Part shown: positions 1 to 9,255 of the stretch, piece after piece
How positions within the stretch are numbered: position 1 is the first letter of the stretch
Layout: each line of letters starts with the position of its first letter
DNA from: JACKII01 sp965222315
Lineage (GTDB): Bacteria > Pseudomonadota > Alphaproteobacteria > Bin95
Reading direction: 5' to 3'
DNA length: 64,000 nt
Assembly (NCBI GenBank): GCA_965222315.1
Contig: OZ244951.1
Location: forward strand, 4,154,001 to 4,218,000
Translations under genes and position numbers: made by a program
The notes under the pieces: model-generated
The model's database searches: none
Seen by the model: the letters and a program-made list of their open reading frames with translations, nothing else
What the model was told of the DNA's origin: nothing

Positions 1-678
1 CTGGTCCACATAGCGGCGCAGGATCGGCGAGAGGTAGGCGTCCACCACCGTCGTGTCGCCGCGGGAGACCATCTTGATCAACGGGCTGACCTCATGGCTG
101 ACGGAGACCTGGGTGAAGCCGATTTCTCGGGCGATTTCGGCGGTGCGGGCCTCGTGCTGGCCATGGCGGTAGGCGTGGATGAAAACGATGGCGACGGCGC
201 GGTAGCCCTGGTCGTATCTTTCTTGCAGATCCTGGCGGGCTTTTTCTTCGTCCAGCGGCGTCACGGTGGAACCGTCGGCTGCCAGCCGCTCGGTGATCTC
301 GATGGCGTCGGAATAGAGCAGTTCTGGCAGCTTGATGTTGAGGTCGAACAACTTCGGCCGGTTCTGGTAGGCGATGCGGAGCTGGTCGTGGAAGCCCTTG
401 GTAATGGCCAGCAGGGTTTGCTCGCCTTTGCGCTCCAACAGAGCATTGGTGCCGACCGTGGTGCCCATCTTGACCGCGGCCACCTGCTCCGCCGGGATCG
501 GCTCCCCCGTCTCAATGCCGAGCAGATCGCGGATACCCTGGGTCGCGGCATCGCGATAGCGTTCCGGGTTCTCCGAAAGCAGCTTGTGCGTGACGAGCGA
601 GCCGTCCGGGCGGCGGCCGACAATGTCCGTAAACGTGCCGCCGCGGTCGATCCAGAACTGCCATTGCTTGGGGGACAT
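1..678 (-). CDS. 5-oxoprolinase (hydantoinase A/oxoprolinase family), N-terminal part
   Basis: This is the first 226 codons of a gene that runs off the left edge. The family hydrolyses 5-oxo-L-proline to glutamate using ATP, or related cyclic amides, in the cytoplasm. The N-terminus has the sugar-kinase-like phosphate-binding motif DRGGTFTD (residues 11-18) and the family motif MGTTVGTNALLERKG (71-85). Downstream residues resemble the HyuA N-terminal domain. Full-length bacterial oxoprolinases that fuse the A and B halves are about 1200 residues, and separate HyuA subunits about 700; which applies cannot be told here. The start is the ATG at 678, eight codons before the conserved Trp-Ile-Asp-Arg. 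No interruption is seen. Confidence 0.88.
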   Translation of the reverse strand, partial: MSPKQWQFWIDRGGTFTDIVGRRPDGSLVTHKLLSENPERYRDAATQGIRDLLGIETGEPIPAEQVAAVKMGTTVGTNALLERKGEQTLLAITKGFHDQLRIAYQNRPKLFDLNIKLPELLYSDAIEITERLAADGSTVTPLDEEKARQDLQERYDQGYRAVAIVFIHAYRHGQHEARTAEIAREIGFTQVSVSHEVSPLIKMVSRGDTTVVDAYLSPILRRYVDQ

Positions 679-1075
679 GGGGGCTCACAGTAGGTTAGAG
701 TGCCTGAGGCCGCTTTTTGGACACAAATGTGGTGAATTGGCAACTTCCTCTAGAGATTGTTAATCTTACGATAGTGCGCTTCCGCCTAAGTCTAGATTGT
801 TCTTTCCGGCACATTACATCGTGCCTAGACTAGTTCTGTCACCTATTTATCAGATCCATAGAGGGTTTATTTTTTGTTCGTTACTAGATAAAAATTCCCG
901 CTGCCGTATGGTACCGGACAGTTATTTAGTGGTTACCTTACTATTATAGGATGGTTTGAAAACGGAATCTACACAAGCTAATTTTCTTTTGCCTCTGTTT
1001 CGATTTTAATATAGCTTTTTGCAGAAATATTCTGAACTCTAACTCTCCAAATTTGCGGGAAGTCGAAGGAAAACC
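679..1075. other. AT-rich intergenic region
   Basis: About 400 bases separate the divergent oxoprolinase gene from the small secreted protein at 1076. Base composition drops sharply at about 740 and stays AT-rich to about 2680, which marks the left edge of an acquired-looking patch. Promoters for both flanking genes must lie here, but no convincing operator, hairpin or RNA gene was seen. Confidence 0.5.
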
Positions 1076-1402
1076 ATGAAATATCTCTATATCGCAATTT
1101 GTTTATTGACTGCGCTTACAAATCCAGGCCCCCTCTATGCTGGGATGGATAATGATCAACTAAAATCATTAACAGCTAATGTGAAGGAATTATGTCTTCA
1201 TCCAGATCGACGGGGAGATTATTTGAAAGTAGAAGGAAATGCATCTGGAGGGGTTGTTTTACGCGTTGTGGGCGCAAATATTGGAGGTACAATTACACAC
1301 GAAACATGGAATGGAATAAATCAGCGAATTGACAACTATAAAACCGATCCACGCGAATGCACCGTGAAAGTTCTTGAACTGCTAATCCCTGCCTTAAAGT
1401 AA
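1076..1402 (+). CDS. Small secreted protein, paralog of the next gene
   Basis: Function not recognised. The 108-residue product starts with a signal peptide (Lys at 2, hydrophobic stretch 4-21, probable cleavage after about 22), so it is likely periplasmic or secreted. The mature part aligns with residues 40-118 of the protein encoded at 1456: VKELC (36-40), PDR (43-45), a Gly-rich strand, a Trp-x-Gly-Ile near 78-81 and a Cys at 95. The two conserved Cys could form a disulfide in the periplasm. A purine-rich stretch (GAAGGAAA) lies just before the ATG. Codon use is AT-rich, unlike the flanking genes, suggesting horizontal transfer. The pair looks like a duplication in which this copy has only the shared domain. 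Confidence 0.75.
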   Translation: MKYLYIAICLLTALTNPGPLYAGMDNDQLKSLTANVKELCLHPDRRGDYLKVEGNASGGVVLRVVGANIGGTITHETWNGINQRIDNYKTDPRECTVKVLELLIPALK

Positions 1403-1455
1403 CAATTTATTTTACCCAAGGAATTATTGGTTATCCGAAAAAGAGGTCGCGAAAT

Positions 1456-2337
1456 ATGCATCAAAAGCGCAAAATTTCATGGTCAAGATGTCTTTATGAT
1501 ATCTTTGCTGTGTTGATACTCTCCTCCTCTTTTATGTTATCGGCAAATTCAGTACACGCGGATGGTCTTGACGTCTTGCGTTCAATCACTGAGGCAGTAA
1601 AGGAGTTATGTGTTGCTCCGGATAGAGTGGGGAAGTATGCAGAAGTTCGAGCTTCCGGAGATGGTTCTGCACAACTAAGGATAGCTGGTGTTAAGGGTAA
1701 TATTGCATTAAATGCGCATGAATGGAGCGGTATCAAAGATATCGCGAGAGAGCGACAGCCTACACGCGATTGCGCAGAACGAATTTTACCTTTGCTTCTT
1801 GAAAAATTTGCCCCCGATCGAAGCGAAAGCCGTTACACCGGTCGCATATTCCAGTGTCACCTTGATGCAAATCCAATTGGACAAATAAGATTTATCAAAA
1901 ATGGTAGGCTCCTCTTTCACAGCACGAATCGTGTGCGGGCGGAATTCATGCCGACAGGTTTATTTAAAACATTATTTTTTGATAGTAAAGGAATCGTATT
2001 GGTGAAGAACGGTGATGGCGAGTTCCGTCCATTGAGGGGCTACAGTAAATCAATGATTGACACACCGATAGGCTATCAGCATGATTTACCATGCCTAATC
2101 CAGACAGGCTTTATCGACAATATTTTAGAGAATGTGTCGGCTAATAGTGTTTACTCCCAAAAATTACAGGACATGAAAAAACAAGGTTTCTTTGTTCATA
2201 AAGCGTCATGGTTTAGCTGTATTGGTAATGACGGCCTATTTCACATAGAAACAAAATCCATAGTTGATTCGCCACGGGAAAAAGGCGTAATGATGATCGA
2301 GAATGTTACCGTTGGGCAGTGCGAGGCTTACAATTAA
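1456..2337 (+). CDS. Secreted two-domain protein of unknown function
   Basis: Function not recognised. This 293-residue product has a long N-terminal hydrophobic segment (about 14-35) that reads as a signal peptide or anchor. Residues 40-118 repeat the domain of the preceding gene (VKELC 48-52, PDR 55-57, Trp-Ser-Gly-Ile 90-93, Cys 106). A second, unrelated domain (about 125-293) carries several Cys residues and no recognised motif. The gene follows its paralog by 53 bases, probably in the same transcript. It shares the same AT-rich composition, so the pair probably arrived together. The duplicated N-terminal module fused to a variable C-terminal module is the main clue to its nature. Confidence 0.72.
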   Translation: MHQKRKISWSRCLYDIFAVLILSSSFMLSANSVHADGLDVLRSITEAVKELCVAPDRVGKYAEVRASGDGSAQLRIAGVKGNIALNAHEWSGIKDIARERQPTRDCAERILPLLLEKFAPDRSESRYTGRIFQCHLDANPIGQIRFIKNGRLLFHSTNRVRAEFMPTGLFKTLFFDSKGIVLVKNGDGEFRPLRGYSKSMIDTPIGYQHDLPCLIQTGFIDNILENVSANSVYSQKLQDMKKQGFFVHKASWFSCIGNDGLFHIETKSIVDSPREKGVMMIENVTVGQCEAYN

Positions 2338-2677
2338 ATTCAATCTTGTCTTTCTTTGTCAGCGATCCGATCCTCGCCATCCTCGTATTTAAAAATAGGT
2401 TTGAATTTCCTACTAAACTTGCGTTGGCAAATTGCCTGCGAGTTTTTATACGCGGTTTCTGTGGGGCCGTTATGCCGACACCAGATATTTCTGAAACTCG
2501 GGGTGGTAAGTATATCTTCATTCTCGGTATATAAGCTCAAAAAAGACTTTGGGTTCCTAAATTTCGAACATTTTGTACATGCCTCAACTTAGATAAAAAA
2601 ATTCTCAGCGTATTCCACTTCAAGATGACTGTATCAGGATAAGCTGAGTAAGGCAAGAGAAGCGACATCCTATTCCC
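2338..2677. other. AT-rich intergenic region
   Basis: This lies between the secreted paralog pair and the convergent SDR gene. Short open frames occur on both strands, but none has a ribosome binding site or recognisable product. No strong terminator hairpin was identified. It looks like the decayed right flank of the AT-rich patch. Confidence 0.4.
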
Positions 2678-3511
2678 TCATCCCGCGTCCGGATTATACA
2701 CCTTGATGGGGCGGTAGGTCTTGTACGCCGGCGTCTGGTCTTTCCACATCACGCCGCTGGCGGCGGCTCCATCCACCACAATCGCCTGGCCGTTCACGAA
2801 GCTGGAGCGGTCGCTCGCCAGGAACAGGGCCATCTGGGCGATGTCGTCCGGCTTGCCGGCCCGCGGGATCGGCTGGCGCTCGGCGTAGTGGGTGGAGCGC
2901 TCGGCGACCACCTCGTCCGGCTTGCCGACGGCGTTGGTCGATAAAGGCGTCGGGATGTAGCCGGGGCAGATGCAGTTCACGCGGATGTTGGCCTCGCCAT
3001 AAGGCATGGCGGCGGTCTTGGACATGTGGATCACAGCGGCCTTAGCAGCCGAGTAGACCAGCGGCCCGCGGCCCGCCGCGACGCCCGCAATCGAGCCCGT
3101 GTTGATGATGGAGCCGCTGCCCTGCGCCCGCATCACCGGGATGGCGTGCTTCATGCCGAGGAAGACGCCCTTCACCAGCACGTCGAAGGTCATGTCGAAC
3201 TCTTCGGCGGGAATGTCCTCATAGAGCCCCAGCGCGCCGCCGAAGCCCGCATTGTTAAAGATGCAGTCGAGCCGGCCCCATTTCGCTACGGCCATATCGA
3301 CCGCGGCCTTCACCTGGTCCTCCTGTCGAACCTCACAGAAGGCGAACGCCGCCGCGTCCCCCAGTTCCTTCGCCAAAGCCTCGCCGCGTTCGGCCTGCAT
3401 GTCGGCGATGACGACCTTCGCGCCTTCGCTCACGAACAGGCGCACGGTCGCCTCGCCGATGCCGCTCGCGCCGCCGGTGATGACCGCGACCTTGCCTTCG
3501 AGTTCCGCCAT
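2678..3511 (-). CDS. Short-chain dehydrogenase/reductase
   Basis: Cytoplasmic NAD(P)-dependent oxidoreductase of the classical SDR family; substrate unknown. The 277-residue protein shows the Rossmann motif TGGASGIG (12-19), NNAG (86-89), the catalytic Ser at about 140 and Tyr153-x-x-x-Lys157. A PG motif and a C-terminal NGQAIVVDG segment are also present. The Asp near 37 after the second strand suggests NAD preference. The start at 3511 was chosen because GGAGG lies eight bases upstream; an upstream extension to 3592 would add 27 Pro-rich residues not typical of the family. It lies downstream of katG in the same orientation but behind a terminator, so it is probably transcribed separately. 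Confidence 0.9.
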   Translation of the reverse strand: MAELEGKVAVITGGASGIGEATVRLFVSEGAKVVIADMQAERGEALAKELGDAAAFAFCEVRQEDQVKAAVDMAVAKWGRLDCIFNNAGFGGALGLYEDIPAEEFDMTFDVLVKGVFLGMKHAIPVMRAQGSGSIINTGSIAGVAAGRGPLVYSAAKAAVIHMSKTAAMPYGEANIRVNCICPGYIPTPLSTNAVGKPDEVVAERSTHYAERQPIPRAGKPDDIAQMALFLASDRSSFVNGQAIVVDGAAASGVMWKDQTPAYKTYRPIKVYNPDAG

Positions 3512-3574
3512 GGGGTGTTCCTCCGGGGTGATTTGTCTTGTTGGCGGCAATGGTGCGGGAGGCGGTGCGGCGAG

Positions 3575-3612
3575 GCAATGGGGTTTGCACAAAGCAATGG
3601 GGTTTGCGCAAA
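3575..3612. repeat. Two-copy 19-bp direct repeat
   Basis: Two adjacent 19-bp units differ at a single base. They sit between the SDR start and the katG terminator. The role is unknown; they may be a protein-binding direct repeat in the SDR promoter or simply slippage. Confidence 0.7.
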
Positions 3613-3643
3613 AAGGAAAGGGCGGGAACTTACGCTCCCGCCC
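3609..3643 (-). terminator. Rho-independent terminator of katG
   Basis: On the minus strand an eight-base-pair perfect GC stem (3636-3643 with 3620-3627, eight-nt loop) is followed by a run rich in T. It sits 28 bases after the katG stop codon. Confidence 0.75.
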
Positions 3644-3670
3644 TCACATTGCACCGGTAAGGCTGTGACC

Positions 3671-5842
3671 CTATTCCAGATCGAATCGGTCAGCATTCAT
3701 GACCTTGGTCCAGGCGGCCACAAAGTCCTGCACGAACTTCCCGGCATTATCGTCCTGGGCATAGACCTCAGCGTAGCCGCGGAGGATGGAGTTCGAACCG
3801 AACACCACGTCGACGCGGGTGGCCGTCCATTGGGTGTTTCCGGACTTCCGGTCGACGACGTTGTAGAGGTTCTCACCTGCCGGCTGCCACTGGTAGGCCA
3901 TATCGGTCAGGTTGGCGAAGAAGTCGGTGGTCAGCGCACCCTCGCGGGCGGTGAACACGCCGTGCTTCGTCCCACCATGGTTGGTGCCGAGTACCCGCAT
4001 ACCGCCGATGAGCACCACCATTTCCGGCGCGGTCAGGCCCATGAGCTGCGTGCGGTCGAGCAGCATCTCCTCCGGGCTGACGGCGTAGGCCTGCTTCTGC
4101 CAGTTGCGGAAGCCGTCGTGCAGAGGCTCCAGCGGGGCAAAGCTATCGATGTCGGTCTGCTCGTCAGTGGCGTCGCCGCGGCCGGGCGCGAAGGGCACGG
4201 TCACATCGAAGCCTGCGGCCTTCGCAGCCTGCTCCACACCGACATTGCCGGCCAGCACGATCACGTCGGCGATGCTCGCCCCGGTCTCGGCGGCGATCGG
4301 CTCCAGCTTGGCCAGCACGCTGGCGAGACGGGCCGGTTCGTTGGCTTCCCAATCCTTCATGGGCGCCAGACGGATACGGGCACCGTTCGCGCCGCCGCGC
4401 AGATCGGAATGACGGAAGGTGCGGGCGCTGTCCCAGGCGGTGGCGACCATGTCGCTGACCGAGAGACCGCTCGCCGCGATCTTCGTCTTGACGGCATCCA
4501 CGTCATAGCCGGTCGGGCCTTCGGGCACAGGGTCCTGCCAGATCAGGTCTTCTTCCGGCACTTCCGGGCCGATATAGCGGACCTTCGGACCCATGTCGCG
4601 ATGGGTCAGCTTGAACCAAGCGCGGGCGAAGACATCTTCGAAATACGCCTGATTCTCAGCAAAACGTTCCAAACATTTGCGGTATTCCGGATCGACCTTC
4701 ATGGCCATGTCGGCGTCGGTCATCATCGGCATGCAGCGGATGGAGGGATCTTCCACGTCCACGGGCATGTCTTCTTCCTTGATGTCCACAGGCTTCCACT
4801 GGTTCTTGCCCGCAGGGCTTTTCGTCAGTTCCCACTCATGGTTGAGCAGCATGTCGAAATAGCCCATGTCCCACTTGGTCGGGTTTTTGGTCCAGGCACC
4901 TTCCAGGCCGCTGGTGACCGAGTCGCGGCCGACGCCGCGGGTCGTGTGGTTCATCCAGCCGAAGCCCTGCTCCTCTACCGGCGCGCCTTCCGGAGCGGGG
5001 CCGAGATTGGCCTCGCTGCCATTACCATGAGTCTTGCCGACCGTGTGGCCGCCCGCAGTCAGCGCCGCAGTTTCTTCATCATTCATAGCCATGCGGGCGA
5101 ATGTTTCGCGCACATGGGCGGCGGATTTCATTGGGTCGGGCTTGCCGTTCACCCCTTCCGGGTTCACGTAGATCAGGCCCATCTGCACCGCGGCAAGCGG
5201 ATTTTCCATGGTGGAGGCGTCTTCCACGTCGCCATAGCGCTGATCGGAATTGGCGAGCCATTCCTTCTCCGCGCCCCAATAGATGTCCTTTTCCGGGTGC
5301 CAGATGTCCTCGCGACCATACGCAAAGCCGAAGGTTTTGAGGCCCATGGACTCGTAGGCGACATTACCCGCCAGGATGAAAAGGTCCGCCCAGCTGAGCT
5401 TGTTGCCGTACTTCTTCTTAATCGGCCAGAGCAGGCGGCGCGCCTTGTCCAGGTTGCCGTTGTCCGGCCAGGAGTTCAGCGGCGCAAAGCGCTGGTTGCC
5501 GGTATTGGCGCCACCGCGGCCGTCTGCGATCCGGTAGGTGCCCGCGGCATGCCAGGCCATTCGGATCATCAGACCGCCATAGTGGCCCCAGTCGGCCGGC
5601 CACCAGTCCTGACTTTCGGTCATCAGCGCGGTCAGGTCTTTCTTGAGCGTCGCATGGTCGAGTGTTTTGACGGCTTCCCGGTAGTCGAAGTCCGGGTCCA
5701 TCGGGTTCGATTTGTCATCATGCTGATGCAGGATGTCCAGGTTCAGGGCGTTCGGCCACCAATCCATAACGGAGGCACCGGTCGAGGTGTGGGCTCCGTG
5801 GATGACCGGGCACTTGCTGCCGGTATTGGTGCTGTCATTCAT
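3671..5842 (-). CDS. katG: Catalase-peroxidase KatG
   Basis: Bifunctional haem enzyme that removes hydrogen peroxide and has peroxidase activity. The 723-residue length is normal for the family. The distal haem pocket Arg94, Trp97 and His98 lies in IRMAWHAAGTYR. Tyr225 and Met251 complete the Trp-Tyr-Met adduct needed for catalase activity, and the proximal His266 is in GGHTVGKTHG. The second, haem-less duplicated domain follows to the C-terminus. The start at 5842 was chosen because GGGAG precedes it and the N-terminus then matches the family; an upstream extension is possible but unlikely. It ends in a good terminator, so it appears monocistronic. No OxyR or Fur-type site could be identified with confidence. 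Confidence 0.97.
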   Translation of the reverse strand: MNDSTNTGSKCPVIHGAHTSTGASVMDWWPNALNLDILHQHDDKSNPMDPDFDYREAVKTLDHATLKKDLTALMTESQDWWPADWGHYGGLMIRMAWHAAGTYRIADGRGGANTGNQRFAPLNSWPDNGNLDKARRLLWPIKKKYGNKLSWADLFILAGNVAYESMGLKTFGFAYGREDIWHPEKDIYWGAEKEWLANSDQRYGDVEDASTMENPLAAVQMGLIYVNPEGVNGKPDPMKSAAHVRETFARMAMNDEETAALTAGGHTVGKTHGNGSEANLGPAPEGAPVEEQGFGWMNHTTRGVGRDSVTSGLEGAWTKNPTKWDMGYFDMLLNHEWELTKSPAGKNQWKPVDIKEEDMPVDVEDPSIRCMPMMTDADMAMKVDPEYRKCLERFAENQAYFEDVFARAWFKLTHRDMGPKVRYIGPEVPEEDLIWQDPVPEGPTGYDVDAVKTKIAASGLSVSDMVATAWDSARTFRHSDLRGGANGARIRLAPMKDWEANEPARLASVLAKLEPIAAETGASIADVIVLAGNVGVEQAAKAAGFDVTVPFAPGRGDATDEQTDIDSFAPLEPLHDGFRNWQKQAYAVSPEEMLLDRTQLMGLTAPEMVVLIGGMRVLGTNHGGTKHGVFTAREGALTTDFFANLTDMAYQWQPAGENLYNVVDRKSGNTQWTATRVDVVFGSNSILRGYAEVYAQDDNAGKFVQDFVAAWTKVMNADRFDLE

Positions 5843-6225
5843 AATGGGGCTCCCGTTGCTAGGTTCGTTATGTCTGGGCGCTGCGCATGGCGGTCGGGAA
5901 AGGTATGAACCAGCCGACGCCATCCCGCGCTCTCTCACAACAAATAGGGTCTGCCAGGGTAAAGAGAATTCGTTTTTTCGGATTATATTGATTAGTTTTT
6001 CTGATCATAGCTCCCTTTTTCACGAAAAGACCCGATCACGAGCGTTAGCGAGGCATTCGCCGGGTCCAGTTGTGTTCTGATTTTCAGGGATATTCTCCAA
6101 CATCAATCCCGCCTGGGCGCTATCGTCATCGGCTGCCAGGGATCAGGAGACCTGCAGACTTCAGCCGACGTCTGGTGCGGTGCGCTTGGCCTGTCCCTAT
6201 CGCCGTCCAGCCGAATGACCACTAT
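5843..6225. other. Upstream region of katG
   Basis: This 383-base stretch separates the MFS gene stop from katG, both on the minus strand. It contains an AT-rich block around 5938-6020 that could hold the katG promoter. No recognisable operator, RNA gene or ORF was identified. Confidence 0.4.
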
Positions 6226-7446
6226 CTAACTCACTGCCGGTTTGCGGCGCATGGCTGACGCCAAGGTTGCAATCGCCGCCACCTTGAACAGGGCCGCCAC
6301 CCCGAGCACAAGGGCGTAACCGCCGAACCATCCCACCAGCACGCCATAGAACAAAGGCCCCAAGGCGGAGCAGAATTGGATCGCGGTTCCGGCAACGCCA
6401 TAAATCGTGCCGAAAGCGTCCGCACCGAACTCCCGGCGGATAACGATCGGCGAAAGCGTGGTGATCTGGCCCAGACAGAACCCATAAACCAGGCTGACGG
6501 GTATCAGCACCGGCACGCTTGGCTCTATGGCAAAGGCCGCCAGCACCACTGTTTGCATGGCAAATACGCCCATGCTGTAGCGCCGTGGATCAACGCGGTC
6601 GATCACCCGGGCCAGCACCAACCGGCCGAGCAGTCCGGCAGCGCCGGTCGCCCCCACCAAGATGCCCGCTCTCTCCGCCCCGATCATCGGCACTGCCAGG
6701 GCGAAATGATGGGTCAGAAAACCGACCTGCACCAACAGGCCCAGCGCGAAGCCGCCTGCAACGCTCCAGAGCTTCCAGGAGCGCACCGCCGCCCGCCGCG
6801 CCTCACCAGCAGCCGATGGGGTCACGCTGGCTTCCTCTCTAGCCGCCATCGGGTCGCCGTCGCGGCCAAGACCCAGCTCCGATGGCCGCCGCGCCCGCAG
6901 CACCAACAGGACGAGCGGGATCATCACCACCACCAGCAACATTGCAGCGGCCAACGTCGCCTGCCCGAAGCCCCACCCGCTGATCGCAAACACCAGCAGC
7001 GGCACAACCAGCATTGCGCCGAAACTGGCGCCCGTCAGGGCCAGCGCGACACTCCGGCCCTGGTGACGCTCAAACCACGGCGCGACCGTGGCGCTCAAAC
7101 CCGTGACCGACATGGTGGCATAGCCGAGCCCCATGCAGAGAAAGGCCGCATACAGGTGCCAAACCGCCTCTAAGCGTCCGACCGCGGCAACACCGGCCGC
7201 CAGGAACAGCACGCCAGCGGCAATGACAGGCCGCGGCCCCCAGCGGTCGATCGCAGCCCCTACCGCGGGCAGGCTGAGCGCATTGGTCAGGTAAAACACG
7301 GTCAGCGCCGACGAGACCAGTTCGGTCGGCCAGCCATGCGCGCCGCGGATTTCACTCAAGTAGACGCTGCCGCCGAAGACACCCAGGCCCCAGGTGAATA
7401 CCGCCGCCGCAAAGCAAACGCCGACAACGCGCCAGCCGTAATACAT
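6226..7446 (-). CDS. MFS transporter
   Basis: Inner-membrane secondary transporter of the major facilitator superfamily, 406 residues with about twelve hydrophobic segments. The N-terminus MYYGWRVVG and the loop D-R-W-G-P-R-P between segments 2 and 3 resemble the oxalate/formate and monocarboxylate porter branch, so an organic anion is a likely substrate; this is inference. A hydrophilic central loop (about 185-225) separates the two six-helix halves, and a matching D-R-V-D-P-R-R loop occurs in the second half. It is transcribed away from the CoA-binding protein gene. The divergent spacer holds a palindrome that may be its operator. Confidence 0.88.
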   Translation of the reverse strand: MYYGWRVVGVCFAAAVFTWGLGVFGGSVYLSEIRGAHGWPTELVSSALTVFYLTNALSLPAVGAAIDRWGPRPVIAAGVLFLAAGVAAVGRLEAVWHLYAAFLCMGLGYATMSVTGLSATVAPWFERHQGRSVALALTGASFGAMLVVPLLVFAISGWGFGQATLAAAMLLVVVMIPLVLLVLRARRPSELGLGRDGDPMAAREEASVTPSAAGEARRAAVRSWKLWSVAGGFALGLLVQVGFLTHHFALAVPMIGAERAGILVGATGAAGLLGRLVLARVIDRVDPRRYSMGVFAMQTVVLAAFAIEPSVPVLIPVSLVYGFCLGQITTLSPIVIRREFGADAFGTIYGVAGTAIQFCSALGPLFYGVLVGWFGGYALVLGVAALFKVAAIATLASAMRRKPAVS

Positions 7447-7511
7447 GCAGGAGATCCTTATCGGCGTAACCTGTCAGCGATGACAGGTGCCAGTACCTAG
7501 TGGCTCGATGG

Positions 7512-7534
7512 AAACGGATGGTACCCATTCGTTT
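7512..7534. promoter_or_regulatory. Imperfect palindrome, candidate operator
   Basis: A 23-bp inverted repeat with nine of eleven arm positions paired lies 66 bases upstream of the MFS start, in the spacer between divergent genes. Its outer arms are AAACG and CGTTT and its centre is GGTACCC. The form suits a dimeric repressor, but no regulator gene is adjacent. Confidence 0.35.
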
Positions 7535-7709
7535 GCTGAATCGAACCACTAACTTATTGAATAGTGGTCTGATCGATACCCACCCAATGAGCGGTTCTGG
7601 ACGCCGCTATCCGCCATGTCTGCCGTTCTACCGGCAACTTGTCCATTTCCGGGACATCCCAATCTCTGGTAGGGATGCCCGGGTCATACTGTACCGGTAA
7701 AGTCACAAC

Positions 7710-8189
7710 ATGAACCACGATACTTATACCAATGCCTACCTGAAGGGTGTGTTGGACAACACCAAGACCGTTGCCATGGTTGGCGCCTCGCCCAATTGGA
7801 ACCGGCCGAGCTACTTCGTCATGAAGTATCTTCAGACGAAGGGATTCAAGGTCTACCCCGTGAACCCCCGCGCCGTGGATGAGGAAATCCTGGGTGAGCA
7901 AGTCTATGCCAGCCTGGACGATCTGCCGGAGACCGTCGACATGGTGGACGTATTCCGCAGCTCGGAAGCCGCAGGACCGATTGCTGACGAAGCCATCAGG
8001 CACGGAGCCAAGACCGTCTGGATGCAGTTGACCGTCCGCAACGACGAGGCCGCCCGACGGGCGGAGGCTGCGGGCCTGAACGTGGTGATGAACCGCTGCC
8101 CGAAGATCGAATATGCCCGGCTATGCGGGGAACTATCGTGGGGCGGCTTCAACTCCGGCGTGATTTCGTCGAAGCGGCGGAAGATGTGA
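7710..8189 (+). CDS. CoA-binding domain protein (YccU family)
   Basis: The 159-residue single-domain protein has the Rossmann-like CoA-binding fold seen in succinyl-CoA synthetase alpha and in the YccU family. The N-terminal VAMVGASPNWNRPS (about 23-36) is the typical nucleotide-binding turn of that family. A second conserved segment, VVMNRCPKIEYARL, lies near the C-terminus. The family's physiological role is unsettled. It precedes rsgA by 40 bases, so co-transcription is possible, but no functional link is evident. The MFS gene is divergent. Confidence 0.9.
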   Translation: MNHDTYTNAYLKGVLDNTKTVAMVGASPNWNRPSYFVMKYLQTKGFKVYPVNPRAVDEEILGEQVYASLDDLPETVDMVDVFRSSEAAGPIADEAIRHGAKTVWMQLTVRNDEAARRAEAAGLNVVMNRCPKIEYARLCGELSWGGFNSGVISSKRRKM

Positions 8190-8229
8190 GCCAGGGGCAA
8201 GTCCAGCCGCGTCATGAAATTTTAGGCAT

Positions 8230-9255
8230 ATGACGCAGGACCATTCCCCGTTGGCGCATTTCGGCTGGCAGCCCTTCTTCGCCGAACAGCTCAGTGCGGA
8301 AGATATGGTCCTGTCGCCGCCTCTGCGTGTCATTGAGGTCAACCGCAAGGGATTGCACGCTGTTGGCGACGGCTTCGACATGCTGGTCCCCGCCGGGCCG
8401 GAGGCGACGGTGGGCGACTGGCTGCTGCTGGACCGGCCCGAACCGGCGTTGAGCAAGGTTCTGGCCCGCAAAAGCCTGTTCCAGCGGCGCGCGCCCGGCA
8501 CCGAATGGAAGTTCCAACTGATCGCCGCCAACGTGGACACGGCCTTCATCGTCTCGTCCTGCAACCCGGATTTCAACGTGGCCCGGCTGGAACGCTACAT
8601 CGCTCTGGCCTTTGAGGCCGATGTGACGCCGGTAATCGTGCTGACCAAGGCGGACCTTTGCGGCGATCCCGCGCCCTATGTGAGCGCCGCCGCCGCGGTC
8701 TCGCCGCGCGTGCCCGTGGTGCTGCTGAACGCGCTGAGCGGGGAGCCGCGGGACAAGCTGCGCGAATGGTGCCAGCCAGGGCAGACGGTGGTGTTTCTGG
8801 GATCGTCGGGGGTGGGAAAGTCCTCCCTGGTCAACGCCCTGTTCGGTGAGGAGACGGAGAGCACCGCGCCGATCCGCGAAGACGACGCCAAAGGCCGCCA
8901 CACCACCACCCGCCGCCAACTGCACTTTCTGCCTGGCGGCTGCGCGGTCATCGACACGCCCGGCATGCGGGAGCTGCAACTGATGGATGCGGAGGGCGGG
9001 GTAGCGGACCTGTTCCCGGACCTGTCCGCCCTGGTCGAGCAGTGCCACTTCCGCGATTGCAAACACGAAACCGAGCCCGGCTGCGCCATCCGCGCCGCCC
9101 TTGCCGCCGGTGAATTGGACGAAACCCGCCTCGCCCGCTGGGAGAAACTGGTCGCCGAAGAACGCTTCAACACCGAGTCCCTGGCCGCTCAATCATCCAG
9201 CAACAAATCCCTCCGCAAAGCGATCCGCCAGGCGCAGAAAAAGAACCGGAAATAG
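8230..9255 (+). CDS. rsgA: Ribosome small-subunit GTPase RsgA
   Basis: Circularly permuted GTPase that acts late in 30S subunit maturation. The 341-residue protein has an N-terminal OB-fold region, then the G motifs in permuted order: TKAD (G4, 139-142), GSSGVGKSS (G1, 191-199) and DTPG (G3, 242-245). The C-terminal zinc knuckle has Cys272, Cys277, His279 and Cys285. A basic tail rich in Lys ends the protein, as is common in this family. The gene is intact, with normal composition for the region. Confidence 0.97.
   Translation: MTQDHSPLAHFGWQPFFAEQLSAEDMVLSPPLRVIEVNRKGLHAVGDGFDMLVPAGPEATVGDWLLLDRPEPALSKVLARKSLFQRRAPGTEWKFQLIAANVDTAFIVSSCNPDFNVARLERYIALAFEADVTPVIVLTKADLCGDPAPYVSAAAAVSPRVPVVLLNALSGEPRDKLREWCQPGQTVVFLGSSGVGKSSLVNALFGEETESTAPIREDDAKGRHTTTRRQLHFLPGGCAVIDTPGMRELQLMDAEGGVADLFPDLSALVEQCHFRDCKHETEPGCAIRAALAAGELDETRLARWEKLVAEERFNTESLAAQSSSNKSLRKAIRQAQKKNRK

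Noticed and set aside
3026..5908. 960-codon open frame on the plus strand
   Set aside because: It is antisense to katG and the SDR gene, whose proteins are clearly recognisable. It is His/Arg/Gly-rich and has no family motif: a GC-rich shadow frame.
5843..6225. OxyR site for katG
   Set aside because: No convincing ATAG-N7-CTAT pattern pair was found.
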